NCBI RefSeq assembly: GCF_029637705.1
Contig: NZ_CP121252.1
Location: 2,790,001 to 2,854,000, forward strand
Direction: 5' to 3'
Origin: Citricoccus muralis
Lineage (GTDB): Bacteria > Actinomycetota > Actinomycetes > Actinomycetales > Micrococcaceae
Length of the DNA: 64,000 nucleotides
Of the stretch, positions 26,163 through 34,131 are shown in pieces; position 1 is the first letter of the stretch; every line of letters starts with the position of its first letter. The notes below the pieces were generated by a model, which ran no database searches, had not been told where the DNA came from, and saw nothing but the letters and a program-made list of their open reading frames with translations. Made by a program: the position numbers and the translations under genes.

Positions 26163-26376
26163 ATGGGCACGCGCGGGGTCTCCTTGCGATACTGCACCGT
26201 CGCCGGTGATGAAGTCACGACGACGTGGGAACAAGCGCGTGCTGACCTTATCGTTGAGGGCCTCCCGATTCGGATACCTCCTGCCTACAGGGGCCAGCGG
26301 AACTACCCCGGTCTATTCTGGGCATCGACGAATCATAGGACTTTAGTCTATGAAAGCCTGCTTGAGTTAGAGGGGA
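26163..26376 (+). pseudogene. TnsA-like transposase endonuclease, N-terminal stub
   Basis: Begins MGTRGVSLRYCTVAGDEV after GAGG and continues AYRGQRNYPGLFWASTNHR then TLVYESLLELE. The block RGQR..PG.FWAST....YES.LELE is the start of the TnsA nuclease core, with the first active-site Glu in YES-x-LE. Coding then runs into a truncated IS3 copy, so the catalytic Asp and Gln-x-Lys parts are lost. In intact elements TnsA cleaves the 5' strands at the transposon ends. Family assignment is by pattern; the position next to a TGT-type end supports it. Confidence 0.65.
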
Positions 26377-27260
26377 CTGCTGAACCAGTCGATGTACTCC
26401 GCGGTCGCGATCTCGAGGTCGTCGATGTTCTTCCAGGGCCCGCGGTTACGGACCAGCTCGGCCTTGTAGAGAGAATTGAAGGCCTCGGCCAGGGCATTGT
26501 CGTACGAGTCGCCGGTCGAGCCGACGGAGGCGACGGCACCGGCCTCAGCGAGCCGCTGGGTGTAGCGGATGGCGACGTACTGGACGCCCTTGTCGCTGTG
26601 GTGCGTGAGCCCGGAGACGTCGTGACCTGCGTACTCACGGGTCCAGATCCCCATCTCCAGCGCGTCCAGAGCGAGATCGGTCCGCAGCGACTTCGACAGC
26701 TGCCAGCCGACTACGCGGCGGGAGAACACATCGACGACGAAGGCGGCGTACACCCACCCGGCGAAGGTCCTGCAGTAGGTGATGTCAGCGACCCACAACT
26801 GGTCCGGAGCCGTGGCGGTGAAGTCTCGCTGGACCAGATCAGCACGTGTATCCGGCGCACTGCCGCCGATCGTGGTGCGTGGCCCCTTCGCTCGGCTGAT
26901 CCCTCGCAGACCCTCAGCACGCATGAGGCGCTCGATGGTGCATCGAGCCACCGGGATCCCTTCACGGCGCAGCTGTGCGTGGATCTTCCGCGCACCGTAG
27001 ACGCCGAGGTTCTCCGCATGCACCCGGTGGATCTCGACCAACAGCTGCTCGTCTCGCAGAGAGCGGGCCGAGGGCGGGCGGGACTTGGCGGCGTAGTAGG
27101 TGCTCGGCGCGATCTGCGTCCCGGCCGCGGTCAGCGTCCTGCAGATCGGCTCGACGCCGAACTGGTGCTTATGGCTGTCGATGTAGTCGATGATCAGCGC
27201 TGTGGGCGGTCGAGCTCCGCCGCGAAAAAGCCGAGGCCGACCGCAGGATCGCGTTGGCAC
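26367..27260 (-). pseudogene. IS3 transposase OrfB (C-terminus lost)
   Basis: DDE integrase-core protein expressed with OrfA by -1 frameshifting. Catalytic Asp in QLWVADITYCRTF, second Asp in THHSDKGVQYV, Glu in DNALAEAFNSLYK. About the last 40 residues and the terminal repeat are deleted, and the final SSPL comes from the junction. Probably inactive in cis. Confidence 0.75.
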
Positions 27261-27562
27261 GGCGCAGTTCGCGCACTTCCTTCTCCAGCTCGCTCACGCG
27301 CTGGGCTTCGCTGGTCGTGGTGCCGGGACAGTGGCCTTCATCGATCTCGGCCTGCTGGACCCAATTGCGCAGAGTCTCGGGATTGATCCCGAGCTGCTCA
27401 CCTACTCGGCGGAACGTCCCCGGCCTGGTGGCCGGGTCGCGTCGTGCTTCCATCGCCATCCTGGTGGCGCGGTCCCGAAGCTCGTCAGGGTACTTCCTCG
27501 GTGCTGCCATGCTCTTCATCCTTCCGTGGAATCAGAGCCTCCACCAGACCCGGGGCGATTCA
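26377..27562 (-). mobile_element. IS3-family element, left end deleted
   Basis: The right end TGAATCGCCCCGGGTCTGG (reading inward from 27562) is intact, but the left end is missing: orfB stops at IDWFSSPL where IS3 proteins normally continue into a WF(N)..RRLHG block. A deletion joined the IS directly to the tnsA stub. Confidence 0.75.
27169..27510 (-). CDS. IS3 transposase OrfA
   Basis: 113-residue HTH protein from ATG 27510 (GGAAGG 9 bp upstream). It has a helix-turn-helix (RRVGEQLGINPETLRNWVQQ) and a leucine-zipper-like SELEKEVRELRRANAILRSA. The run TTTTTC near residue 99 is the likely slippage site for making the OrfAB fusion. Confidence 0.8.
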   Translation of the reverse strand: MAAPRKYPDELRDRATRMAMEARRDPATRPGTFRRVGEQLGINPETLRNWVQQAEIDEGHCPGTTTSEAQRVSELEKEVRELRRANAILRSASAFSRRSSTAHSADHRLHRQP

Positions 27563-27670
27563 CATCGCCCCGACGCTGCTCGTCACTGGGCGCTCCGTGG
27601 CAAGGGTCGACATGCCTTTATGGAGTGCCCAACCGCAGAACAGCGCACCTTTTCAAGTGATCTGAGTCGA

Positions 27671-27951
27671 TCAGGAAAGGGAAAGGAAGAGCTTCTCGAG
27701 CTCGTCGACCGTGAGCCCATCTTCGATTTCAGCAGCACGTTCTGGGTCGGTGATGCAGAATTGCATCGCCGAGGAGACCACGCTGAATCCGGCGCGATCC
27801 AGGGCGATCGAGACCGCCGCGAGCTGGGTGACCACGTCGCGGCATCCGTCTCCGGATTCCACGGCGGTGATCACGGAGTCCAACTGGCCGCGGGCTCGCT
27901 TGACCGGTTGAGGATGCGGCGTCGGTTCTCTGGGTCGGCTTCTTTCATCAT
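27671..27951 (-). pseudogene. cstR: CstR-like persulfide sensor of the CsoR/FrmR family, frameshifted
   Basis: From ATG 27951 the frame reads MMKEADPENRRRILNR and then breaks. A second frame continues with KRARGQLDSVITAVESGDGC, RDVVTQLAAVSIALDRAGF and QFCITDP to the stop at 27671. Inserting one base near 27905 restores the usual ILNRLKRARGQL, so a single-base deletion has inactivated the gene. Two cysteines (GDGC and QFC) are kept, while the copper-binding His four residues before the second Cys is absent (Ala). This fits persulfide-sensing CstR rather than copper-sensing CsoR. It is the last gene of the leftward sulfur operon. A sequencing error is possible. Confidence 0.8.
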
Positions 27952-28055
27952 GGTCTCTCTGTTTCTCGCGGTGTGGTGTGTTGAGTGCCTCAGGCTCGGA
28001 GGCGGGCTGACGTGTCTCGAGCCTCGTCGCGGTGCTTATTCCTGCTCGTTCTGAT

Positions 28056-29009
28056 CTACCCGGTTCTTTTGGTTCCGCGGTGTAAATCTCGCCGTGTCGT
28101 TGATTCGTTCTGGACCCGGGTGGAGGGCCCTGCGGTCACGGGTTCTGCGCTCGGTTCCCGCTCTGCTGTGCCAGTCGGGAGTGTTCTGCGTCGGCGGTAC
28201 AGCAGGTACCCCAACAGTCCGATGATCAGCACGGCAGTACCCACCCCGTAGACGAGGGGGAGCTCTTGGAGGAACACGACGATACCCATGGCCAGGACCA
28301 GGTATCCGAAGGCCTTCTTGAGCGCCTTCTCTGGGATGTGCTTGACCAATACCGTGCCGATAAGTGCCCCGATCACCGTGATCGCGGTGATCATCAGCAC
28401 CGGTACCCAGTCGATGCTCACCGAGGTCAGGTACCCGGCCAGGCCGGTGAAGGACTTCATCGAGATGATCAGCAAGGAGGTAGCCACTGCAGCGGGTATA
28501 GACAGCCCACCCAGCAGCACCAGCGCCGGGACCACCAGGAATCCACCGCCGGCGCCGACCATGCCGGTCACCAGACCGACCACCAGTCCTTCGGCGAGGA
28601 TCTTGCCCAGGGGCAGCTTCTTCCGCTCCTCACCAGTCTGGGTGACTTTGCGGTCCATGATCATGGCCAACGCGGTGGCGACCATCATGGCGCCGAAGGC
28701 CACCATCAGCACCACACTGGGCAGCCGACTGCCGAGCAGGCCACCGCCGAAGGCCCCGACCATCGCCGCCGCCCCGAAGATGAATCCGGTCCGCCATTGC
28801 ACGTTGCCACGCCTGGCGTGAGCGAGGACACTGACTGCGGAGGTCACCCCGATGATGAACATGGACGCAGCAATGGCCTCATGCGCAGGGAAGCCTGCCA
28901 CGTAGGTCAGCAGCGGAACGGCGAGGATGGTGCCCCCGCCGCCGAGCAGGCCCAGGGAGAGCCCGATCCCGACGGCGAGGACCATCGCCAGAATCAGACC
29001 CCCGTTCAT
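28056..29009 (-). CDS. TauE/SafE-family sulfite or sulfur-oxyanion exporter
   Basis: A 317-residue polytopic membrane protein with about eight hydrophobic segments. It has the two internal-repeat signatures of the TauE/SafE family: GLSLGLLGGGGTILAVPLL near the N-terminus and GLVTGMVGAGGGFLVVPAL in the middle. A polar cytoplasmic tail of about 45 residues ends the protein. It overlaps the rhodanese gene by 4 bp (ATGA). In cst operons this exporter removes sulfite or thiosulfate made by the persulfide dioxygenase, and the same job is inferred here. Confidence 0.9.
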   Translation of the reverse strand: MNGGLILAMVLAVGIGLSLGLLGGGGTILAVPLLTYVAGFPAHEAIAASMFIIGVTSAVSVLAHARRGNVQWRTGFIFGAAAMVGAFGGGLLGSRLPSVVLMVAFGAMMVATALAMIMDRKVTQTGEERKKLPLGKILAEGLVVGLVTGMVGAGGGFLVVPALVLLGGLSIPAAVATSLLIISMKSFTGLAGYLTSVSIDWVPVLMITAITVIGALIGTVLVKHIPEKALKKAFGYLVLAMGIVVFLQELPLVYGVGTAVLIIGLLGYLLYRRRRTLPTGTAEREPSAEPVTAGPSTRVQNESTTRRDLHRGTKRTG

Positions 29010-29677
29010 CCTCGCAACGCCTGGGTTTGGCCTGCCTGGATCGCGGTGGAGCGTGGGATCTCGGCCAGCAGCTTCTCCACCGTGGGATCAGCCTCGACCT
29101 TATTCCACGGCATCTTGTTTAACGCCGCAGCCATCGCGCAGGAATCAGTGAGCGCGGAGAAGGTCAGCCCGGCACCGATCGCGCCGGCCAGGTAGCCGAC
29201 CTTCGGTGAGATCAGCTTGCTGCCCAAGAACCCGGTGAGCACCAGGGAACCGGCGACCATCCGGACCTGGCGGTCCATGGCCCAACGCTGCTGACCCCGG
29301 TGGGTGTGCTGGCTGTGCTGTGCCTCCATCGCGACGACGCCGCCCTCGAGCACCCGAGCGGTGTCCACACCTGCAGCACGCAGATGCTGCAGAGCCTGGT
29401 TGGCACGGTTGCCGGTCTGGCAGATCAGCACGATCTCACCACTGAGCTGCTCGGCCAGGGCCTCTTTGTTCTTCTGTAGCAGGTCCAACGGGATGTTGTG
29501 TGATCCGGGGACCCGCAGTGACTCATGCTCCGCGGGTGTGCGCACGTCGACCAGCAGGGGGGCCTGCTGGGACTGGATCTTCTCGGCGAGTTCGGTGGGG
29601 CTTATGGGCGCGGTGGCCGCGGAGGCCGGCGTCGACGTGGTGGTGCCGGTGCTTACAGGGTTCGTGGTGGTAGCCAT
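29006..29677 (-). CDS. Rhodanese fused to a DUF2892-type membrane domain
   Basis: The 223-residue protein has a Thr/Ser/Ala-rich N-terminus and a rhodanese domain (about residues 28-120: LLVDVRTPAEHESLRVPGSH; active-site CQTGNRANQAL). A DUF2892/YgaP-like membrane part follows (QVRMVAGSLVLTGFLGSKL and YLAGAIGAGLTFSALTDSCAMA). Such proteins transfer sulfane sulfur at the inner membrane face. It lies between the dioxygenase gene and the exporter, so it is likely the sulfurtransferase of the persulfide pathway. A strong hairpin precedes it. Confidence 0.88.
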   Translation of the reverse strand: MATTTNPVSTGTTTSTPASAATAPISPTELAEKIQSQQAPLLVDVRTPAEHESLRVPGSHNIPLDLLQKNKEALAEQLSGEIVLICQTGNRANQALQHLRAAGVDTARVLEGGVVAMEAQHSQHTHRGQQRWAMDRQVRMVAGSLVLTGFLGSKLISPKVGYLAGAIGAGLTFSALTDSCAMAAALNKMPWNKVEADPTVEKLLAEIPRSTAIQAGQTQALRG

Positions 29678-29710
29678 AGGGCGGGAGGTTCCTCTCGAAA
29701 ACGAATGGGG

Positions 29711-29750
29711 TTCCAGCGGGCACCTCGGGTTTCCGAGGTGCCCGCTGGAA
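29711..29750. terminator. Strong hairpin between the persulfide dioxygenase and rhodanese genes
   Basis: Perfect 18-bp stem TTCCAGCGGGCACCTCGG with a 4-base loop, 12 bp after the dioxygenase stop and 33 bp before the rhodanese start, inside a leftward operon. There is no T-run. It may reduce read-through or protect the upstream mRNA. Confidence 0.75.
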
Positions 29751-29762
29751 CTGGAGTGTGTC

Positions 29763-31154
29763 TTAGTTGGAGTGCTTGTATTGCGACCAGCCGGCGTAGC
29801 TGCCGACCAGTTCCCGGACGTCGTGGCCCTGCCGGCGCAGCGCGCTGGCCGCCACCGAGTTTCGAACCCCTGACTGGCAGTAGGTCACGATGGGACCCTC
29901 GGCAGGCAGCTGGTCCTGGTGCCAGAGCACCCGACCGGCGCTGAGCTGCTTCGACCCGGGGATGTGGCCGTCTGAGTGCTCGGACTTGTTGCGCACATCC
30001 AGCAACAGCGCGGGCTCGAAGTTCTCGAGTTCTTCCGGAGTGATGGTGGCGGGCTGGATCTTGGGCAGATCGGCGATGCTGATCGTGTAGCCCTTCACCC
30101 GGTCGATGCCGACCCGCATGAGGTGATTGCGCATGGTCTCAGCCTGGTCCTGATCCTCAGCAAGGAGGATCAGCGGTTGGGTCTCGGTTTCGGGGTCATA
30201 GGCCCAGGCGCCGAAGCTGGCGAACTTTCCGCCGGCGGGGATGTTCAGGGCACCGCGGACGGTGCCCTGCTTGACCTCCTCGTTGGGGCGGGTGTCCACG
30301 AAGACCGCGCGATCCTCTTCCAGGGCGCTGCGCACCTGGTCCGAGGTGAAGGCCTCGAGCGGGGACAGCGGGCCCAGGATCTGCGGGCCGTCCTTGTTCT
30401 CGCGCTTCATCCGCCCGAAATAGGCGTGGGCATCGGGCTGGCCGTCGAGGAGCTCGTCGATGAAGCCCTGCTCGTCATCGTTGGCGAGGTGCTTGGACCA
30501 CCAGGCGTTGGTCCGCTCGTAGCCGACCGTGGTGGCCGGCAGCGCACCCAGAGCCTTGCCGCAGGCGCTGCCTGCGCCGTGGCCGGGGTAGACCAGGATG
30601 TGGTCGGGCAGGGTGAGGAACTCGTTCTTCAGGCTGGCATAGAGCTGCTTGGCGCCCTCGAAACGGGTGTCCTCTCCGCCGGCGGCCTCATCCAGCAGGT
30701 CGGGGCGGCCGAGGTCTCCTGCGAAGACGAAGTCTCCGGAGATCATGTAGCCGGGATCATCGCTGAAGGCGCCGTCGGTGACCAGGAACACCAGGTGCTC
30801 CGGGGTGTGTCCGGGAGTGTGCCGTGCCTCCACGCGGATGTTCCCGAGCGTGATCACGTCTCCGTGCTTCAGTCGGGTGGCGTCGAAGCCGTACTGCCAG
30901 TCCTCGCCACCCTCGCCGGAGATGAACGCTTCGGCCTCTGCGGCGGCCGCGAGTTCGCGGGTGCCGGAGAGGTAATCGGCGTGGATGTGGGTCTCGGCGA
31001 CCTTGGTGATGCGCATCCCGTGGTTCGCGGCGAGGTCGAAGTACTCGCCGACGTCGCGGCGGGCGTCGATGACCATGCCCTCGCCGGTGGCCTGGCAGCC
31101 GATGAAGTAGCTGGCCTGGGCCAGGTCCTCGTCATAGATCCGTTCCAGAAGCAT
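29763..31154 (-). CDS. Persulfide dioxygenase-rhodanese (CstB-like)
   Basis: The 463-residue protein has an N-terminal metallo-beta-lactamase fold (about 1-245). It carries the mononuclear-iron ligands of persulfide dioxygenases: THIHADYLSG, RHTPGHTPEH and GDFVFAGDLGRPDL. Two rhodanese-like domains follow: one without an active-site Cys (about 255-355) and a C-terminal one with TYCQSGVRNSVAAS. The Tyr after HADH-type Asp replaces a His that mononuclear enzymes do not need. It oxidises persulfide to sulfite and then forms thiosulfate. It is the first gene of the leftward operon with two palindromic operators upstream. Confidence 0.9.
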   Translation of the reverse strand: MLLERIYDEDLAQASYFIGCQATGEGMVIDARRDVGEYFDLAANHGMRITKVAETHIHADYLSGTRELAAAAEAEAFISGEGGEDWQYGFDATRLKHGDVITLGNIRVEARHTPGHTPEHLVFLVTDGAFSDDPGYMISGDFVFAGDLGRPDLLDEAAGGEDTRFEGAKQLYASLKNEFLTLPDHILVYPGHGAGSACGKALGALPATTVGYERTNAWWSKHLANDDEQGFIDELLDGQPDAHAYFGRMKRENKDGPQILGPLSPLEAFTSDQVRSALEEDRAVFVDTRPNEEVKQGTVRGALNIPAGGKFASFGAWAYDPETETQPLILLAEDQDQAETMRNHLMRVGIDRVKGYTISIADLPKIQPATITPEELENFEPALLLDVRNKSEHSDGHIPGSKQLSAGRVLWHQDQLPAEGPIVTYCQSGVRNSVAASALRRQGHDVRELVGSYAGWSQYKHSN

Positions 31155-31185
31155 GAGATCGCTCCCCTTCCTTGAAAGTCGTTGG

Positions 31186-31200
31186 ATACCCCGGGGGTAT
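31186..31200. promoter_or_regulatory. CsoR/CstR-type operator 1
   Basis: ATACCCCGGGGGTAT, an A/T-flanked C-tract/G-tract palindrome typical of CsoR-family operators, 32 bp upstream of the persulfide dioxygenase start. Confidence 0.7.
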
Positions 31201-31217
31201 ATGGATTACTTTCGCAC

Positions 31218-31233
31218 ATACCCCCAGGGGTAT
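31218..31233. promoter_or_regulatory. CsoR/CstR-type operator 2
   Basis: ATACCCCCAGGGGTAT, a second palindrome of the same design with its centre 32 bp (about three helical turns) from the first. The sulfur operon therefore has a double operator, as described for cst systems. Confidence 0.72.
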
Positions 31234-31413
31234 GCAAGATGGGAGAGAAACAGTCCTCCGAGGCCGGCGTCAGTGCGGTGCCGGGTCAGCTCGCACTGAG
31301 CCCCCCTCCGGGGGTCGTCATGCGTTTCGCCGGCGCACCAGTTCGCGGCGCCCGGGCCGACACTGGGTCCGCATTCCCTAGGAGACCAGGGCTCTCGCCT
31401 CGGCTGATGAGGG

Positions 31414-32121
31414 CTAGCGTATATCTGGACCGACTGCGGTGGCGCCCGATTCCACGGGCAGCTCATGCAGGCGCCACTCCAGCATTCCCTCGCGAAGCCG
31501 CGAGGCGTCTCTTCCTGCGGCGTGGAGCAGATCCACTGCCTCATAGGCGAGCACGCAGTACGCGCCTCGGCAGTAGGCAACGACCTCTTGATCTGAGGGC
31601 AATTCGTCGATGCGTCGCGGAAGGTCTTCCAGGGGTATAGAGATCGCGCCGGGGATGTGTGCCGCCGCATACTCCTCGAGTGGGCGCACATCGAGCACCG
31701 TGAGGTCCCCTGCGGTTGCCCGACTGAGCAGTTCCTCCCGGCTGACCTCCTGAGTCGGCGTGAGGCTCGAGGGGGTCCTGCCGCTGGTGAGGTAGTCCTC
31801 GCGGGCACGACCCACGTCAGCGACCCGCTCTCCGGCGACATTGCGTAGCTGCTCGTAGAGGCGGAACACGTCGAGCCCCGCTAGCTCGTAGTGCACCCGA
31901 GTGCCGTCGCGACGGGTGCTCACCAGTCCAGCCTGCCGGAGCACCTGCAGGTGTGCCGAGGTTGTGCTCACGCCCAGGTGGGCCGCAGTCGCAAGATGCT
32001 CCACGCTGCGCTCCCCCTGGGCGAGGAGGTCCAGAAGCTCCAGACGCTTGCCGCTTCCCAACGCTTTCCCCACGCGCGCCACCTGCTCGAAGAGCACAGT
32101 CTTCTTCTCGTGATCACCCAT
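31414..32121 (-). CDS. ArsR-type regulator fused to a rhodanese domain
   Basis: A 235-residue protein from ATG 32121, chosen for the GGGGGAG site 3 bp upstream; the frame extends to 32319 but would overlap the divergent gene. Residues about 10-95 form a winged HTH (EHLATAAHLGVSTTSAHLQVLRQ, then RDGTRVHYEL). Residues about 125-225 form a rhodanese domain with VLDVRPLEEYAAAHIPGAIS and an active-site-like AYCRGAYCVLA. The fusion suggests persulfide or a similar sulfur ligand as the signal. It is divergent from an MFS gene with an inverted repeat in between. Confidence 0.88.
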   Translation of the reverse strand: MGDHEKKTVLFEQVARVGKALGSGKRLELLDLLAQGERSVEHLATAAHLGVSTTSAHLQVLRQAGLVSTRRDGTRVHYELAGLDVFRLYEQLRNVAGERVADVGRAREDYLTSGRTPSSLTPTQEVSREELLSRATAGDLTVLDVRPLEEYAAAHIPGAISIPLEDLPRRIDELPSDQEVVAYCRGAYCVLAYEAVDLLHAAGRDASRLREGMLEWRLHELPVESGATAVGPDIR

Positions 32122-32160
32122 TTGCTCCCCCAGTCGTCTCTGGCTTATCGTGACATCCAT

Positions 32161-32182
32161 TATTCCATATATCTTTGGAATA
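32161..32182. promoter_or_regulatory. Putative ArsR-type operator between regulator and MFS genes
   Basis: TATTCCA-N8-TGGAATA, a 22-bp AT-rich inverted repeat in the 115-bp divergent gap, in the usual position and form of ArsR-family operators. Confidence 0.65.
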
Positions 32183-32236
32183 CTGGATAATTGTGAGGTT
32201 CCGCCTGTGGGGCGGCGATCAGAGAGCGGAAAAGAC

Positions 32237-33547
32237 ATGGACATGCCAAGACGAGCCTCGGACAGCGACACAGGCAAGGGCCCGGGGACCCAGTCTCTGA
32301 AGTTGGGGCTGCGTGCCAACGCTGCTCAGTTCGCTCTTCTCGTCGCGGTCAACGCGCTGGTCGGAGGCATGGTGGGTCAGCAGCAGACCGTGCTGCCGCT
32401 TCTTGCTGAATCTGAGTTCGAGCTCACCGGCTACAGCTTCATCTTCACCTATGTTGCGGCGTTCGGGATCACCAAGGCCATCGCCAACTACTTCGCCGGG
32501 ACGCTGTCGGATAAGTACGGTCGCAAGCCGGTCCTGCTGATCGGTTGGCTCTTTGCCGTGCCGGTGCCGTTGATGCTCATCTTCGCTCCAGACTGGGGCT
32601 GGGTGGTCGCGGCGAATGTCCTGCTGGGGATCAATCAGGGGCTCACCTGGTCGACCACGGTGGTGATGAAGATCGACCTGGTGGGGCCTGCCAAGCGTGG
32701 CTTGGCCATGGGGCTCAACGAAGCCGCTGGATACGGTGCGGTCGCGGTGACCTCATTGATTGCCGGATACCTTGCGGAGCAATATGGGCTGCGTCCGGCG
32801 CCCTTCCTGTTGGGCCTCGCCTATACGGCGCTGGCGCTGCTGCTCTCCGGGGTGTTCGTGCGCGAGACACGCGGGCACGCCCAGTTGGAGGCTGCGCAGC
32901 ATCGGCCTCGAGGCGATGGGATCCACGATCATTTACACGCCAATCTCACCAACCGGCAGGTCGCGGTTCAGACGAGCGTGAAGGAGCCGGCACTTTCCGC
33001 GGCCAGCCAAGCTGGGCTGGTCAACAATCTCAACTTCGGTCTGTCCTGGGGTCTCTTCCCGCTGCTCTTCGCCACCGCTGACCTCTCGGTCAGCCAGGTC
33101 TCCGTGCTCTTCGCCCTGTATCCGGGAGTGTGGGGCGCAGGGCAGCTGGTCACCGGGGCACTCTCGGATCGCATTGGCCGCAAGCACCTGATCACCGCCG
33201 GGATGGCCCTTCAGGCAGCGGCGTTGATGCTGATCGCTTCAGGGGATGGGTTCACCCACTGGGCTTTCGGCACGGCGCTGCTCGGGGCTGGCACCGCGAT
33301 GGTCTATCCGACCTTGCTGGCGGTGGTCGGCGATGTCGCCCACCCTGCCTGGCGCGGTCGAGCCGTCGGTGTCTACCGGGTCTGGCGTGACCTCGGCTAC
33401 GCGGCAGGCGCTGTGCTGGGCGGTGTCGTGGCCGATGCGCTGGGCCTCTCCGCCGCAGTCTGGGCGGCTGCGCTGGTCAGCGCAGCATCTGCTGCAGTGG
33501 TGGCCGTGCGGATGTACGAGACCCACCAGAAGTCACCAAAGGCCTGA
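32237..33547 (+). CDS. MFS transporter
   Basis: A 436-residue major facilitator protein from ATG 32237; the upstream frame from 32150 covers the operator. About twelve hydrophobic segments are visible, with the A-motif GTLSDKYGRKPVLLIG between helices 2 and 3 and its second-half counterpart GALSDRIGRKHLITAG. The central loop is His/Arg-rich (HRPRGDGIHDHLHANL). It is paired with the ArsR-rhodanese regulator. Efflux of a sulfur or metal compound is inferred; the substrate is unknown. Confidence 0.88.
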   Translation: MDMPRRASDSDTGKGPGTQSLKLGLRANAAQFALLVAVNALVGGMVGQQQTVLPLLAESEFELTGYSFIFTYVAAFGITKAIANYFAGTLSDKYGRKPVLLIGWLFAVPVPLMLIFAPDWGWVVAANVLLGINQGLTWSTTVVMKIDLVGPAKRGLAMGLNEAAGYGAVAVTSLIAGYLAEQYGLRPAPFLLGLAYTALALLLSGVFVRETRGHAQLEAAQHRPRGDGIHDHLHANLTNRQVAVQTSVKEPALSAASQAGLVNNLNFGLSWGLFPLLFATADLSVSQVSVLFALYPGVWGAGQLVTGALSDRIGRKHLITAGMALQAAALMLIASGDGFTHWAFGTALLGAGTAMVYPTLLAVVGDVAHPAWRGRAVGVYRVWRDLGYAAGAVLGGVVADALGLSAAVWAAALVSAASAAVVAVRMYETHQKSPKA

Positions 33548-33616
33548 GGCGACCCGCCTCTGCATCTGCTTCTCTGCTTACCGAGAGGCGCTCCTGGTGA
33601 CGCCCCACCCTTGAGC

Positions 33617-34036
33617 TCAGTTCTGCCCGGCTGCGCGGAGAGCGCTCAGTGCGGCGCGTAGTCGCTTTTCCGCGTCCTCGGCGACCTCTCGTACCGCCGG
33701 TGCGTCGCTGAGCTGGACCATGGTCTGCGGGTCGATCGCGTCGATGGTGGCGTGGTCCTCGGTGGCGCCGCGCCGGACCACCACGTTGCAGGGCAGCAGG
33801 GCGCCGAGCTCGGGCTCAGCGGCCAGGGCTTTGCTGGCCAGCGTGGGGTTACAGGCACCGAGGATGATGTAATCGCCGACAGCCTCGCCCGACTCAGCGC
33901 CGAGCTTCTTGGTGAAGGTGGCTTTGACGTCGATCTCGGTGAGGATCCCGAAGCCCTGCTCGGCCAGGGCGTCGCGGGTGGCCTCCACCGCCTGGGCATA
34001 GGACATCGGCACGGTGATCGTATGGGTGTAGCTCAT
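33617..34036 (-). CDS. DUF302-family protein
   Basis: A 139-residue protein from ATG 34036 with AAGGAG upstream. The DUF302 pattern is clear: MSYAQAVEATRDALAEQGFG, ILTEIDVKATFTKKLG, YIILGACNPTLASKAL and LLPCNVVVRR. The conserved Cys residues in ACNP and LPCN are present. DUF302 proteins recur in copper, sulfur and oxidative-stress loci but have no proven activity. It converges with the MFS gene. Confidence 0.88.
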   Translation of the reverse strand: MSYTHTITVPMSYAQAVEATRDALAEQGFGILTEIDVKATFTKKLGAESGEAVGDYIILGACNPTLASKALAAEPELGALLPCNVVVRRGATEDHATIDAIDPQTMVQLSDAPAVREVAEDAEKRLRAALSALRAAGQN

Positions 34037-34131
34037 GGCCTGCTCCTTCGATTCGCAGTTCACCGACCCTGGACCGGGACGGCGGGGTTGGGTTCAAGGC
34101 GGTTCAGCTCAGTCCGGTTCAATTCAAGGTC

